NCBI GenBank assembly: GCA_017794945.1
Contig: CP051239.1
Location: 2,346,692-2,410,691 of the forward strand
DNA length: 64,000 nt
Source: Alcanivorax sp.
Lineage (GTDB): Bacteria; Pseudomonadota; Gammaproteobacteria; Pseudomonadales; Alcanivoracaceae
Reading direction: 5' to 3'
Part shown: piece by piece, positions 36,286 through 47,419 of the stretch
Position numbering within the stretch: the first letter of the stretch is position 1
How the letters are laid out: every line of letters begins with the position of its first letter
Program-made: the position numbers and the translations under genes
The notes under the pieces: generated by a model
What the model saw: the letters and a program-made list of their open reading frames with translations, nothing else
What the model was told of the DNA's origin: nothing
Databases searched by the model: none

Positions 36286-37611
36286 ATGGCGAAAGACGCG
36301 TTCGATCTGGTTATTGGCCTGGGTGTGTCCGGCCGCTCCGTGATCCGCTATCTGGCGGATCAGGGTATGCCGGTGCGCGCCCTGGATACCCGTGAAGCGC
36401 CCGCGGGTCTGGACGAACTGCGTCAGCAGCACCCCAAGCTCAAGATTCACACCGGCGGCTTCAAGGCCTCATGGATGAAGCGCGCCCAGCGTCTTATCGT
36501 CAGCCCCGGCGTGGCCGTGTCGACGCCGGCCATCGCCGAGCAGATCGCCGAGGGCAAGGAAGTGATCGGCGACATCGAGCTGTTCGCCCGTGCCGCCAGC
36601 CGCCCGCTGGTGGGCATCACCGGGTCCAACGCCAAGAGCACCGTGGTCACCCTGCTGGGTGAAGTGGCGCGCGCCTGCGACGCCAAGCCCGGCGTGGGCG
36701 GCAACCTGGGCGTGCCGGCGCTGGATCTGCTGCGCGAGGAAGCGGAGCTGTACGTGCTGGAGCTGTCCAGCTTCCAGCTGGAAACCACCTACAGCCTCAA
36801 CGCCCAGGTGGCGTCGATTCTCAACCTGTCCCAGGACCACCTGGACCGCTACGGCAAGTTCAGCGACTACCTGGCCGCCAAGCAGCGCATTTACGACGGC
36901 TGTCAGGTGGCGGTGTGGAACCGCGACGACCTGGCCACCCGCCCGCAGACCCAGGTGCCCCGGGAAATCACCTTCGGCAGCCACCCGGAAGCGCACTACC
37001 AGCTGGACACCGACAAGCAGATGCTCTGCCATCAGGGCGAGACCCTGCTGCACGTGGACGAGCTGGCGCTCACCGGCCACCACAACGCCATGAACGTGCT
37101 GGCGGTGCTGGCCATGGCGGACGCCCTGGGCTTCGACCGCGCCACCACCCTGGCCACGGTGAAACAATTCAAGGGCCTGCCGCACCGCTGCCAGCTGGTG
37201 GCGGAGGACGCCCGCGTCCGCTGGATCAACGATTCCAAGGCCACCAATGTGGGCGCCACGCTGGCGGCGCTCACCGGTATCGGCGAGGCCATCGAAGGCC
37301 GCGTGATCCTGATCGCCGGCGGCCAGGGCAAGGGTCAGGACTTTTCGCCGCTGGGCGAGCCGGCGCGCCAGTATCTGCGCGCCGCTCTGGTGCTCGGCCA
37401 GGACGCGGATAAAGTGACCGAGGGCCTGTCCGGCGTGCCCTGCGAGCGGGTCGCGGACATGGCCGCGGCGGTCAAGCGCGCCGCGCAACTGGCGCAGGCC
37501 GGTGACGCCGTACTGCTGTCACCGGCCTGCGCCTCGTTCGATATGTACGACAGCTACGTGGCCCGTGGCGACGACTTCTCCGCCCGCGCCCGGGAGGTGA
37601 CCCATGGCTAG
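36286..37611 (+). CDS. murD: UDP-MurNAc-L-alanine:D-glutamate ligase
   Basis: Second Mur ligase of the pathway; 441 residues. The ATP loop reads GSNAKST in place of the more common GTNGKST; Pseudomonas MurD, by memory, shares the Ala, so it is not a defect. LELSSFQLET and NDSKATNVGATLAAL are diagnostic, and LLSPACASFDMYDSY closes the C-terminal domain. The start follows AGGACGGGCGTAAACGT. It overlaps ftsW by 8 nt. Confidence 0.97.
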   Translation: MAKDAFDLVIGLGVSGRSVIRYLADQGMPVRALDTREAPAGLDELRQQHPKLKIHTGGFKASWMKRAQRLIVSPGVAVSTPAIAEQIAEGKEVIGDIELFARAASRPLVGITGSNAKSTVVTLLGEVARACDAKPGVGGNLGVPALDLLREEAELYVLELSSFQLETTYSLNAQVASILNLSQDHLDRYGKFSDYLAAKQRIYDGCQVAVWNRDDLATRPQTQVPREITFGSHPEAHYQLDTDKQMLCHQGETLLHVDELALTGHHNAMNVLAVLAMADALGFDRATTLATVKQFKGLPHRCQLVAEDARVRWINDSKATNVGATLAALTGIGEAIEGRVILIAGGQGKGQDFSPLGEPARQYLRAALVLGQDADKVTEGLSGVPCERVADMAAAVKRAAQLAQAGDAVLLSPACASFDMYDSYVARGDDFSARAREVTHG

Positions 37612-38758
37612 TGCACTGGTGGACGTGCGCGATCCGGGGCTCGACCGGCCGCTGCTGTGGACGGTGGCGCTGCTGGCCCTGGCCGGTCTAGTGATCGTCA
37701 CCTCCGCGTCCCTGCAGATCGCCGAAACCCGACTGGACAGCCCCTTCCATTACGGCCTGCGCCATGGCATCTATCTGCTCGCCAGCGTCGGCCTGGGCGT
37801 GTTCGTGTATTGCTGCGTACCGCTGGCACTGCTCGAAAAGCTGCGCTTCGCCATGTTGCCCGTGGCCCTGGTGACCCTGGTGATGGTGTTCATCCCCGGC
37901 CTGGGCCGGGAAGTGAACGGGTCCACCCGCTGGATCGCGCTGCCGGGCCTGACCGTTCAGGCCTCGGAAATCGTCAAACTGTGCTTCGTGCTCTACCTGG
38001 CCGGCTACATCGCCCAACACAAGGCGGCGCTGGAAAGCGGCTGGAAAGCCTTTCTGTTGCCGCTGGGCGTGCTTGCCGCGCTCACCTTCATGTTGCTGCT
38101 GCAGCCGGACTTCGGCGCCGTGGTGGTGTTGGGCATCGCCGCCATGGGCATGCTGTTCCTGGCCGGCGTACCCACCCTGCGGTTCCTGATCATCGGCCTC
38201 GCCGTGGTGGCCCTGGGCGCGGTGGTGGCGCTGGCGGAACCCTACCGGGTGGCGCGTCTGATGAGCTTCACCGACCCCTGGGCGGACCAGTACGGCGCCG
38301 GCTATCAGCTCACCCAGAGCCTGATCGCCTTCGGGCGCGGCCACTGGCTGGGCGTGGGCCTGGGCAACAGCGTCCAGAAGCTGTTCTACCTGCCCGAAGC
38401 GCACACCGATTTCGTGTTCGCGGTGCTCGCCGAGGAATGGGGCCTGATCGGCACCCTGGCGATGATCGTCGGCTTCGCGGTGCTCGGCTGGCGCCTGTTC
38501 GTGATCGGGCGCGGCCTGGAGCAGCGCGGCTTTCTTTACCACGCCTATCTGGTGTACGGCACCGCGCTGGTGCTGTGCGCCCAGGCGTTCATCAATGTGG
38601 GTGTGAACATGGGTGTGTTGCCCACCAAGGGACTGACGCTGCCGTTCGTAAGTTACGGCGGCTCCTCGCTGCTGATCTGTTCGGTGATGATCGCGCTGGT
38701 ACTGCGCGCCAGCACCGAGCAATCGCGGCTGCAGGCACGTGGGAGGAGCAAACGATGA
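37604..38758 (+). CDS. ftsW: Septal peptidoglycan glycosyltransferase FtsW
   Basis: SEDS-family polymerase acting with FtsI at the septum; 384 residues with about ten membrane helices. NGSTRWIALPGLTVQASEIV and LLQPDFGAVVVL contain the conserved cavity residues. The late block LPEAHTDFVFAVLAEEWGLI and GLTLPFVSYGGSSLL are signatures. ATGGCT at 37604 opens the gene within the 3' end of murD. The murG frame also happens to be open through most of this gene, without coding character. Confidence 0.97.
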   Translation: MASALVDVRDPGLDRPLLWTVALLALAGLVIVTSASLQIAETRLDSPFHYGLRHGIYLLASVGLGVFVYCCVPLALLEKLRFAMLPVALVTLVMVFIPGLGREVNGSTRWIALPGLTVQASEIVKLCFVLYLAGYIAQHKAALESGWKAFLLPLGVLAALTFMLLLQPDFGAVVVLGIAAMGMLFLAGVPTLRFLIIGLAVVALGAVVALAEPYRVARLMSFTDPWADQYGAGYQLTQSLIAFGRGHWLGVGLGNSVQKLFYLPEAHTDFVFAVLAEEWGLIGTLAMIVGFAVLGWRLFVIGRGLEQRGFLYHAYLVYGTALVLCAQAFINVGVNMGVLPTKGLTLPFVSYGGSSLLICSVMIALVLRASTEQSRLQARGRSKR

Positions 38759-39822
38759 GCGCCACGGTCCTGATCATGGCCGGCGGTACCGGCGGCCACG
38801 TGTTCCCCGCCCTGGCGGTGGCCCGGCAACTGCAGGACGCCGGCTACCGGGTGCTGTGGCTGGGCGCCGAAGGCGGCATGGAGACCCGGCTGGTGGAACG
38901 CCACGGCATCGAGATCGTCAGTCTGGCCGTGGGCCGTCTGCGCGGCGGCGGCCTGAAACGTAAGCTGCTCGGGCCGCTGCAACTGCTGCGCGCAATGTGG
39001 CAGGCGGCGGCGGTGATCCGCCGCGAGCGCCCGCTGCTGGCGGTGGGCTTCGGCGGCTTTGTCAGCGCCCCCGGCGGCCTGGCCGCCAAACTGTGCCGCG
39101 TGCCGCTGGTGATCCACGAGCAGAACGCCGCCCCAGGGCTCACCAACCGCATGCTGTCGCGCTTCGCCACCGAAACCCTGGAGGGCTTCGAAGGGGCGCT
39201 GCCCGGCGGCATCTGGGTAGGCAACCCGGTGCGCCGGGAAATCGCCGAGCTGCCCGACCCGGCGGAGCGCTACGGCGTGCGCCAGGGCCCGCTGCGGATT
39301 CTGGTGCTGGGCGGTAGCCAGGGTGCGCTGGCCTTGAACCAGGACCTGCCGGAGCTGCTGTTGGCGTCTCTGGGCGCGAACCTGCAGGTTCGGCATCAGT
39401 GCGGCGCCGGGCGCACCGGCGAAGCCGAGCCGGTGTACCAGGCCCTGGGCCTGGACGCCCTGGTCAGTGAATTTATCGATGACATGGCCGAAGCCTACGC
39501 CTGGGCCGATCTGGTGGTGTGCCGCGCCGGTGCCCTGACCGTGGCGGAAGTGGCCGCCGCCGGGGTGGCGGCGCTGTTCGTGCCGCTGCCCAGCGCGGTG
39601 GACGACCACCAGACGCTGAACGCCCGCTGGCTGGTGGATCGCGGCGCCGCTTTGATGTTGCCGCAGGCGGAGATGAACGCCGGTGCCCTGGCGCGCAGCC
39701 TGGCCGGAATGATGGAACGGGACGCCCTGGCGCAGATCGCCGGGCGTGCCCGCCAGCTGGCGGTGCCGGACAGCGCCGCCCGGGTGGCGAAACTATGCGA
39801 GGAGGTCGCCCATGGCGATTAA
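38755..39822 (+). CDS. murG: UDP-GlcNAc:lipid I N-acetylglucosaminyltransferase
   Basis: Peripheral membrane GT28 enzyme making lipid II. Of 355 residues, the N-terminal glycine loop is [32 protein letters not shown] is the acceptor-side block, [14 protein letters not shown] is the UDP-GlcNAc glycine loop, and [14 protein letters not shown] is near the C-terminus. The ATG at 38755 follows GGGAGGAGCAAACG and overlaps the ftsW stop. The stop is 11 nt inside murC. Confidence 0.97.
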   Translation: MSATVLIMAGGTGGHVFPALAVARQLQDAGYRVLWLGAEGGMETRLVERHGIEIVSLAVGRLRGGGLKRKLLGPLQLLRAMWQAAAVIRRERPLLAVGFGGFVSAPGGLAAKLCRVPLVIHEQNAAPGLTNRMLSRFATETLEGFEGALPGGIWVGNPVRREIAELPDPAERYGVRQGPLRILVLGGSQGALALNQDLPELLLASLGANLQVRHQCGAGRTGEAEPVYQALGLDALVSEFIDDMAEAYAWADLVVCRAGALTVAEVAAAGVAALFVPLPSAVDDHQTLNARWLVDRGAALMLPQAEMNAGALARSLAGMMERDALAQIAGRARQLAVPDSAARVAKLCEEVAHGD

Positions 39823-41257
39823 ACATACCGTGCCTGAAATGCGGCGCATTCGCGGTATCCACTTCGTGGGTATCGGCGGCGCCGGCATGTGCGGGATCGC
39901 CGAAGTCCTGGCCAACCAGGGCTACGCCATCAGCGGCAGTGACATCAAGGAATCGCCGGTGGTGGACCACCTGCGCGCGCTGGGCGCGCGGGTGGAAATC
40001 GGCCACCGGGCCGAAAACATCGGCGACGCCGATGTGGTGGTGACCTCCTCGGCGGTCAACACCGAGAACCTGGAAGTGGCCGAAGCCCACGCCCGCCGGG
40101 TGCCGGTGGTGCCGCGCGCGGAAATGCTCGCGGAGTTGATGCGCTTCCGCCACGGCATCGCCGTGGCGGGCACCCACGGCAAGACCACCACCACCTCGAT
40201 GGTGGCGGCGATTCTCGGCGAAGCCGGGTTGGACCCCACCTTCGTGATCGGTGGCCGTCTGAACAGCGCCGGCACCAACGCGCGCCTGGGTCAGAGCCGC
40301 TACCTGGTGGCCGAAGCGGACGAGTCCGACGCCAGCTTCCTGCACCTGCAGCCGATGAGCGCCATCGTCACCAATATCGACGCCGACCACATGCACACCT
40401 ACGGCGGTGACTTCGCGCGGCTGGAAAACACCTTTATCGAGTTCCTGCACAACCTGCCGTTCTACGGCGTGGCGGTGCTGTGCGTGGACGATCCGGTGGT
40501 GCGCAAGCTGCTGCCCCGGGTCAACCGCCAGGTGATCCGCTACGGCTTCAGCGACGACGCCGACCTGCGCGCCGAGAACGTACGCCAGAACGGCATGAGC
40601 ACCGCTTTCCGGGTGGTGCGCACCGAAGGCGAACCGCTGGAGATCACCCTGAACATGCCGGGCCGCCATAACGTGCTGAACGCCCTGGCGGCGATCGCCG
40701 TGGCCGCCGACGAGGGCGCCGACGACGAGGCCATCGTGCGCGGCCTGAACGGCTTCACCGGGGTGGGGCGGCGCTTCGACGTGCTCGGCGAGTACCCCTG
40801 CGCCGACGGCGGCAGCGCCACCCTGGTGGACGACTATGGCCACCACCCCCGGGAAGTGGCCGCCACCATCGCGGCGATCCGCGACGGCTGGCCCGGCCGC
40901 CGGCTGGTGATGCTGTTCCAGCCGCACCGCTACACCCGCACCCGCGACCTTTATGAAGACTTCGTGGATGTGCTCGGCGGCGTCGACCAACTGCTGATGC
41001 TGGAAGTCTACAGCGCCGGCGAGGACGCCATCCCCGGCGCCGACACCCGCGCCCTGATGCGCAGCCTGCGCCAGCGCGCCCGGGTGGAGCCGGTGTTCGT
41101 GGACGACCCGGCCAAGCTGCCCGAGCTGCTCGCCAACGTGCTGCAAGGCGGCGACCTGCTGGTGACTCAGGGCGCCGGCAACGTGGGCGGTATCGCCCGG
41201 GAACTGGCGGCGCGCATCGAATCCACCGACGGCACGGGAGGCGCCCATGGTCGATAA
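39812..41257 (+). CDS. murC: UDP-MurNAc:L-alanine ligase
   Basis: First Mur ligase, adding L-Ala to UDP-MurNAc; 481 residues. [20 protein letters not shown] is the UDP-binding loop, [11 protein letters not shown] the ATP loop near 122, [11 protein letters not shown] a catalytic block, and [16 protein letters not shown] the C-terminal-domain signature. The ATG at 39812 has GAGGTCGCCC upstream and lies within the last codons of murG. It overlaps ddlB by 11 nt. Confidence 0.97.
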   Translation: MAIKHTVPEMRRIRGIHFVGIGGAGMCGIAEVLANQGYAISGSDIKESPVVDHLRALGARVEIGHRAENIGDADVVVTSSAVNTENLEVAEAHARRVPVVPRAEMLAELMRFRHGIAVAGTHGKTTTTSMVAAILGEAGLDPTFVIGGRLNSAGTNARLGQSRYLVAEADESDASFLHLQPMSAIVTNIDADHMHTYGGDFARLENTFIEFLHNLPFYGVAVLCVDDPVVRKLLPRVNRQVIRYGFSDDADLRAENVRQNGMSTAFRVVRTEGEPLEITLNMPGRHNVLNALAAIAVAADEGADDEAIVRGLNGFTGVGRRFDVLGEYPCADGGSATLVDDYGHHPREVAATIAAIRDGWPGRRLVMLFQPHRYTRTRDLYEDFVDVLGGVDQLLMLEVYSAGEDAIPGADTRALMRSLRQRARVEPVFVDDPAKLPELLANVLQGGDLLVTQGAGNVGGIARELAARIESTDGTGGAHGR

Positions 41258-42242
41258 CGCCAAGGCGCCCGGCATGGCGCTGACTCACGAAATGAAACAA
41301 CGCCTGGCCCGCATCGGCCGGGTGGCGGTGCTGGCCGGCGGCGACTCCGCGGAGCGCTCCGTATCCCTGAAGAGCGGCGCGGCGGTGCACCAGGCGCTGC
41401 GCCAGCTGGGTCTGATCGCCGAAATGGTGGACCCGGCGGAGCGTGGCGTGGACACCCTCAAGGGCTTCGACGTGGCCTTTATCGCCCTGCACGGGCGGGG
41501 CGGCGAGGACGGCGTGATTCAGGGGCTGTTGGAGCACCTGAAACTGCCGTACACCGGCTCCGGTGTAATGGCGTCCGCCATCGGCATGGACAAGGTGCGC
41601 ACCAAACAGCTGTGGAAGGGCGCCGGTCTCCCCACGCCGCCGTTCTACGTGGCCGGCCTGGACGACCGCGACATCGGCTTCCCGCTGATGGTGAAGCCGT
41701 CCCACGAAGGCTCCTCCATCGGCATGGCCAAGGTGGACAGCGCGGCGGAACTGAACAAAGCCCTGGAAGACGCCCGTGCCTACGACAGCGACGTGCTGGT
41801 GGAAGCCTGGGTGCGCGGCCCGGAGTACACGGTGGCGATTGTCGACGGCCGGGCGCTGCCGGCGATCCGTCTGAAGACGCCCAATGCGTTTTACGACTTC
41901 GAGGCCAAGTACCAGTCCAACAGCACCGAATACCTGTGCCCGGCGGGCCTCGACGACGCCGACGAGCAGGCCCTGCGCGCGCTCGCCCTGAAAGCGTTCG
42001 AGGCGGTGGGCTGCCGGGGCTGGGGCCGCGTCGACGTGATGCGTGACGAGCACGGTGCCTGGCAACTGCTGGAAGTGAACACCGTGCCGGGCATGACCGA
42101 CCACAGCCTGGTGCCGATGGCCGCGAAGGCCGACGGCGACGATTTCGCCACTCTGGTGGCACGCATTCTGTTGGAAGCGGTGGACCGGTTCCCGCCGCGA
42201 AAGGCGAACAAAGCGAGCAAAGGGAGCAAGGCCCGTGGCTAA
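41247..42242 (+). CDS. ddlB: D-alanine:D-alanine ligase B
   Basis: ATP-grasp enzyme making the D-Ala-D-Ala used by MurF; 331 residues. [19 protein letters not shown] opens the family domain, and [17 protein letters not shown] and [15 protein letters not shown] follow. [18 protein letters not shown] carries the Mg-binding Glu/Asn. The gene begins with a slightly extended N-terminus ([18 protein letters not shown]). The C-terminal Lys-rich tail runs into the ftsQ start, overlapping by 8 nt. Confidence 0.96.
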   Translation: MVDNAKAPGMALTHEMKQRLARIGRVAVLAGGDSAERSVSLKSGAAVHQALRQLGLIAEMVDPAERGVDTLKGFDVAFIALHGRGGEDGVIQGLLEHLKLPYTGSGVMASAIGMDKVRTKQLWKGAGLPTPPFYVAGLDDRDIGFPLMVKPSHEGSSIGMAKVDSAAELNKALEDARAYDSDVLVEAWVRGPEYTVAIVDGRALPAIRLKTPNAFYDFEAKYQSNSTEYLCPAGLDDADEQALRALALKAFEAVGCRGWGRVDVMRDEHGAWQLLEVNTVPGMTDHSLVPMAAKADGDDFATLVARILLEAVDRFPPRKANKASKGSKARG

Positions 42243-43056
42243 GGCCAGACGCCAGACACCGGACGCCGCCCGCCGTACGCGCGGCGCGTCCCCCAAGGCG
42301 AGCCGCGCCAAGCGGCAGGCGCCTGCCGTGCCGATCCGCGAGCGGTTGGCGGCGGCACTGCCGGGGGCGCTGGCCGGGCTGGTGGCGATCACCGTGGTGG
42401 CCGGCGTGATCTGGCTGCCGCGGGTACTGGACCAGTACCCGATTCGCCAGGTGGGCGTGGACGGCGTCACCGACGTGCGTCGCCAGCAGCAGGTACAGAC
42501 CGCGTTGGCCTCACTGGTGCGCGACGCCAACTACTTCTCGGTGCCGCTGGAGGAGATCTACCAGCGCGCCCGGAGCCTGAGCTGGGTGTCGGAGGTGTCC
42601 GTGCGCCGGCAGTGGCCGGATACGGTGAGCCTGGACGTCACCGAGCGCGAGCCGGTGGCGGTGTGGAACGAAGCCGTGCTGGTGGCCCGCGACGGCGAGC
42701 CGTTCAAGGCACTCAAACAATACGATCTGGCCGGGTTGCCGCGCCTCAACGGCCCCGACCAGCGCCTGGAGGAAGTGATGAGCTTCTACCACAGCATGGG
42801 CAAACTGCTGCGTGAGGTGGGCCTGGGCATCGAACGAATGGAAGTGAACGCCCGGCTGACCGCCCGGCTGACTTTGGATAACCAAATGCAGCTGGTGGTG
42901 GACCGGGAAAATTACGTGGGCAAGTTACGCCGTTTCACGCGCTTGTATCGCGGTGTATTGAGCACCGACAGCCGTGGCGTGGCGCGGGTCGATTTGCGCT
43001 ATGCCGATGGCATCGCCGTGACCTGGCGCGACGCGGAAGCGGATAAGAATGCTTAA
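42235..43056 (+). CDS. ftsQ: Cell division protein FtsQ
   Basis: Bitopic divisome protein that recruits FtsB and FtsL. The 273 residues include a long basic cytoplasmic tail (about 1-38), one membrane helix (ALPGALAGLVAITVVAGVIW, about 42-62) and a POTRA domain (YPIRQVGVDGVTDVRR onward). The beta-domain contains VSVRRQWPDTVSLDVTEREP. GTG start at 42235; the conserved place between ddlB and ftsA confirms it. Confidence 0.94.
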   Translation: MAKARRQTPDAARRTRGASPKASRAKRQAPAVPIRERLAAALPGALAGLVAITVVAGVIWLPRVLDQYPIRQVGVDGVTDVRRQQQVQTALASLVRDANYFSVPLEEIYQRARSLSWVSEVSVRRQWPDTVSLDVTEREPVAVWNEAVLVARDGEPFKALKQYDLAGLPRLNGPDQRLEEVMSFYHSMGKLLREVGLGIERMEVNARLTARLTLDNQMQLVVDRENYVGKLRRFTRLYRGVLSTDSRGVARVDLRYADGIAVTWRDAEADKNA

Positions 43057-43080
43057 GCAGAAACAGAGGATGTACCTCTA

Positions 43081-44316
43081 ATGGCGAATGCAACGGACAA
43101 CATGATCGTGGGCCTGGACATCGGCACCTCCAAGGTCGTGGCCATCGTCGGCCAGATCACCGAGGAAGGCGTTGTGGAGGTAGTGGGTCTGGGTTCCCAG
43201 CCTTCGCGGGGCATGAAAAAGGGCGTGGTGGTGGACATCGAAGCCACCGTGCGCTCGATTCAACGCGCCGTGGAAGAAGCGGAATTGATGGCCGGTTGCC
43301 AGATCCATTCGGTCTACGCGGGCATCGCCGGTTCCCATGTACGCAGCCTCAATTCCCACGGCATCGTCGCGATCCGTGACCGGGAAGTGACCCAGGCGGA
43401 CATCGACCGGGTGATCGACGCCGCCCAGGCGGTGGCCATTCCCGCCGATCAGAAAACCCTGCACGTGCTGCCGCAGGAATACGTGGTCGACAACCAGGAA
43501 GGCGTGCGCGAGCCGGTGGGCATGAGCGGCGTGCGGCTGGAAGCCAAGGTGCACCTGGTGACCTGCGCGGTGAACGCCGCCCAGAACATCGAGAAGTGCG
43601 TGCGCCGCTGCGGGCTGGAAGTGGAGGACATCATCCTCGAGCAACTCGCCAGCGCCCACTCGGTGCTCACCGAGGACGAGCGCGAGCTGGGCGTGTGCAT
43701 CGTCGACATCGGCGGCGGCACCACCGACATCGCCATCTTCACCGAAGGCGCGATTCGTCACACCGCCAATATTCCGATCGCCGGCGACCAGGTCACCAAC
43801 GACATCGCCATGGCGCTGCGCACGCCCAAGCAGCACGCCGACGAGATCAAGATCAAGTACGCCTGCGCGCTGACCCAGCTGGCCGGCGCCGACGAGACCA
43901 TCAAGGTGCCCAGCGTCGGCGACCGGCCGCCGCGCACCCTCAGCCGCCAGAACCTGGCCGAGGTGGTGGAGCCGCGCTACGACGAGCTGTTCACCCTGAT
44001 CCAGGCGGAAATCCGCCGCTCCGGGTTCGAGGACATGATCCCCGGCGGCATCGTGCTCACCGGCGGCTCCTCCAAGATCGAAGGCGCGGCGGAACTGGCC
44101 GAGGAAATTTTCCATATGCCGGTGCGCCTGGGCACACCCCAGGGCGTGGCCGGGCTCACCGATGTGGTGCGCAACCCGATTTATTCCACCTCCGTGGGGC
44201 TGCTGTTGTACGGCCAGCGCATGGAGAAGGAAGGACGCAGCCCCCGCGCCCAGGCCGGCGGCGGCGAAGTGAACTGGATGGAACGCTTCAAGAAGTGGTT
44301 CCAGGGCAACTTTTAA
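43081..44316 (+). CDS. ftsA: Cell division protein FtsA
   Basis: Actin-fold membrane tether for FtsZ; 411 residues. VGLDIGTSKVVAIVG is the phosphate-1 loop, VDIGGGTTDIAIF the phosphate-2 loop, and GGIVLTGGSSKIEGA the adenosine block. The extreme C-terminal amphipathic helix MERFKKWFQGNF is the membrane-targeting sequence. It starts 24 bp after ftsQ and ends 78 bp before ftsZ; that gap may hold an ftsZ promoter but no convincing box stands out. Confidence 0.98.
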   Translation: MANATDNMIVGLDIGTSKVVAIVGQITEEGVVEVVGLGSQPSRGMKKGVVVDIEATVRSIQRAVEEAELMAGCQIHSVYAGIAGSHVRSLNSHGIVAIRDREVTQADIDRVIDAAQAVAIPADQKTLHVLPQEYVVDNQEGVREPVGMSGVRLEAKVHLVTCAVNAAQNIEKCVRRCGLEVEDIILEQLASAHSVLTEDERELGVCIVDIGGGTTDIAIFTEGAIRHTANIPIAGDQVTNDIAMALRTPKQHADEIKIKYACALTQLAGADETIKVPSVGDRPPRTLSRQNLAEVVEPRYDELFTLIQAEIRRSGFEDMIPGGIVLTGGSSKIEGAAELAEEIFHMPVRLGTPQGVAGLTDVVRNPIYSTSVGLLLYGQRMEKEGRSPRAQAGGGEVNWMERFKKWFQGNF

Positions 44317-44394
44317 CGGTTTCAGAAGCGGTCGGATGGTCCGGCCGGTTTTGGGAAAAGCAGTAAACAGGGAAGCATTAACGGGAGATCAACC

Positions 44395-45561
<1,167 letters not shown>

Positions 45562-45594
45562 CGGCGTCGGAAATATGGTGCGAAAAGGGGAGAT

Positions 45595-45650
45595 TTGCTA
45601 TCATCGCCCCCTTATTTCGCGTTGAGGATACCCGTATCCTCCGGGATACC
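45595..45650 (+). promoter_or_regulatory. Extended -10 and folded leader upstream of lpxC
   Basis: TTTGCTATCAT (45594-45604) resembles an extended -10 (TGnTATCAT) with no clear -35. Downstream, GGATACCCGTATCC (45626-45639) folds on itself and the partly similar GGGATACC (45643-45650) offers an alternative pairing. It lies in the 109-bp gap between ftsZ and lpxC. Confidence 0.35.
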
Positions 45651-45670
45651 GACGGATTTGTGACGGATCG

Positions 45671-46585
45671 ATGATCAGACAACGAACTCTCAAAAATGTG
45701 ATTCGCGCCACCGGCGTGGGTCTTCACACCGGTGAAAAGGTGTACCTGACGGTGCGCCCGGCGCCCGCGAACGCCGGCATCGTATTCCGCCGGGTGGACC
45801 TGGATCCGGTGGTGGAAATCCCCGCCGGCGCCGATAAAGTCGGTGAAACCACGCTCTCCACCACGCTGGTTCAAGACGGCGTCAAAGTGGGCACCGTGGA
45901 ACACCTGCTTTCCGCCATGGCCGGTCTGGGCATCGACAACGCCTACGTGGAGTTGTCGGCGCCGGAAGTGCCGATCATGGACGGCAGCGCCGGTCCTTTC
46001 GTGTTCTTGCTGCAGTCCGCGGGCATCAAGGAGCAGGACGCCGCCAAGAAGTTCATCCGCATCAAGAAGGAAGTCACCGTCCGCGAGGACGACAAAGTGG
46101 CCACCTTCAAACCGTTCGATGGCTTCAAGGTGACGTTCTCGATCGAATTCGATCACCCGGTGTTCGAAGAGCGCAACCAGGTGGCCAGCATCGACTTTTC
46201 CTCCACCTCGTTCGTGAAGGAAGTGGCGCGGGCCCGGACCTTCGGGTTCATGCGCGACATCGAGTTCCTGCGCAGCCAGAACCTGGCACTGGGCGGCAGC
46301 GTGGACAACGCCATCGTGGTGGACGAGTACCGCATCCTCAACGAGGACGGCCTGCGTTATGACGACGAGTTCGTCAAACACAAGATGCTCGACGCCATCG
46401 GTGACCTGTACCAGCTCGGCCACAGCCTGATCGGCGAGTTCGTGGGTCACAAGTCCGGCCACGCGCTCAACAACGCCCTCCTGCGCGAGCTGCTCAAGCA
46501 GGAAGACGCTTGGGAACTGGTGACCTTCGAGGACGCGGAAAACGCACCGATTTCCTATGTGAAGCCGGTGATGGCCGCCGAATAA
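45671..46585 (+). CDS. lpxC: UDP-3-O-acyl-N-acetylglucosamine deacetylase
   Basis: Zn-dependent committed step of lipid A synthesis. Of 304 residues, [16 protein letters not shown] holds the first Zn-ligand His. The block [20 protein letters not shown] holds the second His and the Asp, and [12 protein letters not shown] holds a catalytic His. [15 protein letters not shown] is another conserved block. In E. coli LpxC is degraded by FtsH through its C-terminal tail; the tail here ([11 protein letters not shown]) is different. It closes the dcw cluster and is followed by a strong hairpin. Confidence 0.97.
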   Translation: MIRQRTLKNVIRATGVGLHTGEKVYLTVRPAPANAGIVFRRVDLDPVVEIPAGADKVGETTLSTTLVQDGVKVGTVEHLLSAMAGLGIDNAYVELSAPEVPIMDGSAGPFVFLLQSAGIKEQDAAKKFIRIKKEVTVREDDKVATFKPFDGFKVTFSIEFDHPVFEERNQVASIDFSSTSFVKEVARARTFGFMRDIEFLRSQNLALGGSVDNAIVVDEYRILNEDGLRYDDEFVKHKMLDAIGDLYQLGHSLIGEFVGHKSGHALNNALLRELLKQEDAWELVTFEDAENAPISYVKPVMAAE

Positions 46586-46640
46586 CGGCCCGTCCCGAAA
46601 ACACCTCGCCGCGTGCCCGCGCGGTGTCGTGCCTCCCTGT

Positions 46641-46680
46641 GCGCCCTGACCGTTCTCCCGCGGTCGGGGCGCTCTCGTTT
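46641..46680 (+). terminator. Terminator after lpxC
   Basis: GCGCCCTGACCG and CGGTCGGGGCGC form a 12-bp stem with one wobble around an 8-nt loop, followed by TCTCGTTT. Confidence 0.7.
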
Positions 46681-46692
46681 ATGCAGCCTGTT

Positions 46693-46763
46693 GTCGGATT
46701 ACGGCCTTCGGCCTAATCCGACCTACGGGTGCGGTAGGTCGGGTTAGCGCAGCGTAACCCGAC
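46693..46763. repeat. REP family 2, inverted pair (locus 3)
   Basis: GTCGGATTACGGCCTTCGGC...CCTAC (46693-46726) faces GTAGGTCGGGTTAGCGCAGC...CGAC (46734-46763). It lies between the convergent lpxC and dciA genes, the same context as the other two loci. Confidence 0.88.
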
Positions 46764-46772
46764 ATCGGCGCT

Positions 46773-47231
46773 TCAAATGTCCGCCCGCCCGGCCAACCGC
46801 CGCAACGCCCGCGCCAGCTCGTCGTCATCGACGCACTCCGCCGCCTGCCGGATATGCGCGGCGCTGCCCGCGTCCAGCGGCGGCCGCTCCTTGGCGCGCA
46901 GCTTGTCGGCGGTGGCGGCGGGCGCCGCCCGGCGGCCGGTGACCAGGATCTTGATGCTCTTGCCCGGCGCCAGGCTGCGCTCCAGGCGCGGCAGATGAAA
47001 GCGCAGCAGCTGGGCGGTGGCGCTGGTTTCCACCATCGCCAGCCAGCGGGTTTCCTCCTCCACCAGTGTCACCCGGTCGCGCAACGCTGGCGGCAGACAG
47101 TCCTGGGGCGGGGCGGCCGGGCCTTTCGGGGCCGCCGCCTTGTGGCCGCGGGCGGCTTTCGCCAGCGGCGCCAGGGTGCTGTTTTGGCGCAACAGACCCT
47201 GCAATTCCTTGGGTAGGGGCGGCTTGCTCAT
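46773..47231 (-). CDS. dciA: DciA-like replicative-helicase loader (DUF721)
   Basis: A 152-residue protein of the DUF721/DciA family, the widespread loader of DnaB in bacteria lacking DnaC. The KH-like domain spans LPPALRDRVTLVEEETRWLA to about residue 100 (LLRFHLPRLERSLAPGKSIK). A short helical tail (RQAAECVDDDELARALRRLA) follows. The place between lpxC and the M23/secA genes is the known location in gammaproteobacteria. It is divergent from the M23 gene. Low sequence conservation makes context important to the call. Confidence 0.85.
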   Translation of the reverse strand: MSKPPLPKELQGLLRQNSTLAPLAKAARGHKAAAPKGPAAPPQDCLPPALRDRVTLVEEETRWLAMVETSATAQLLRFHLPRLERSLAPGKSIKILVTGRRAAPAATADKLRAKERPPLDAGSAAHIRQAAECVDDDELARALRRLAGRADI

Positions 47232-47419
47232 ACCTTTTCCTTGGGCTACCCTGCGAATGTAAAAAAATTATAAAGCTTGCCAGGCGAGAGCACACGGGGA
47301 AGGCACTCGCCCTCTCATTCACGGAAGAAAGGAACCCTTTGCCCCGCCGGGCGGTCTCGCCTCCGGCCAGGGGATGTTTTTACTTGCGACAGCTGAATTG
47401 AGACAGGCGCGATACAACG

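Noticed and set aside
37657..38754. The murG reading frame is open for about 366 codons upstream, across ftsW, giving a 721-codon frame.
   Set aside because: The upstream part is an out-of-frame reading of ftsW, rich in Arg/Pro/Gly with no domain; murG has its own ATG and ribosome-binding site at 38755.
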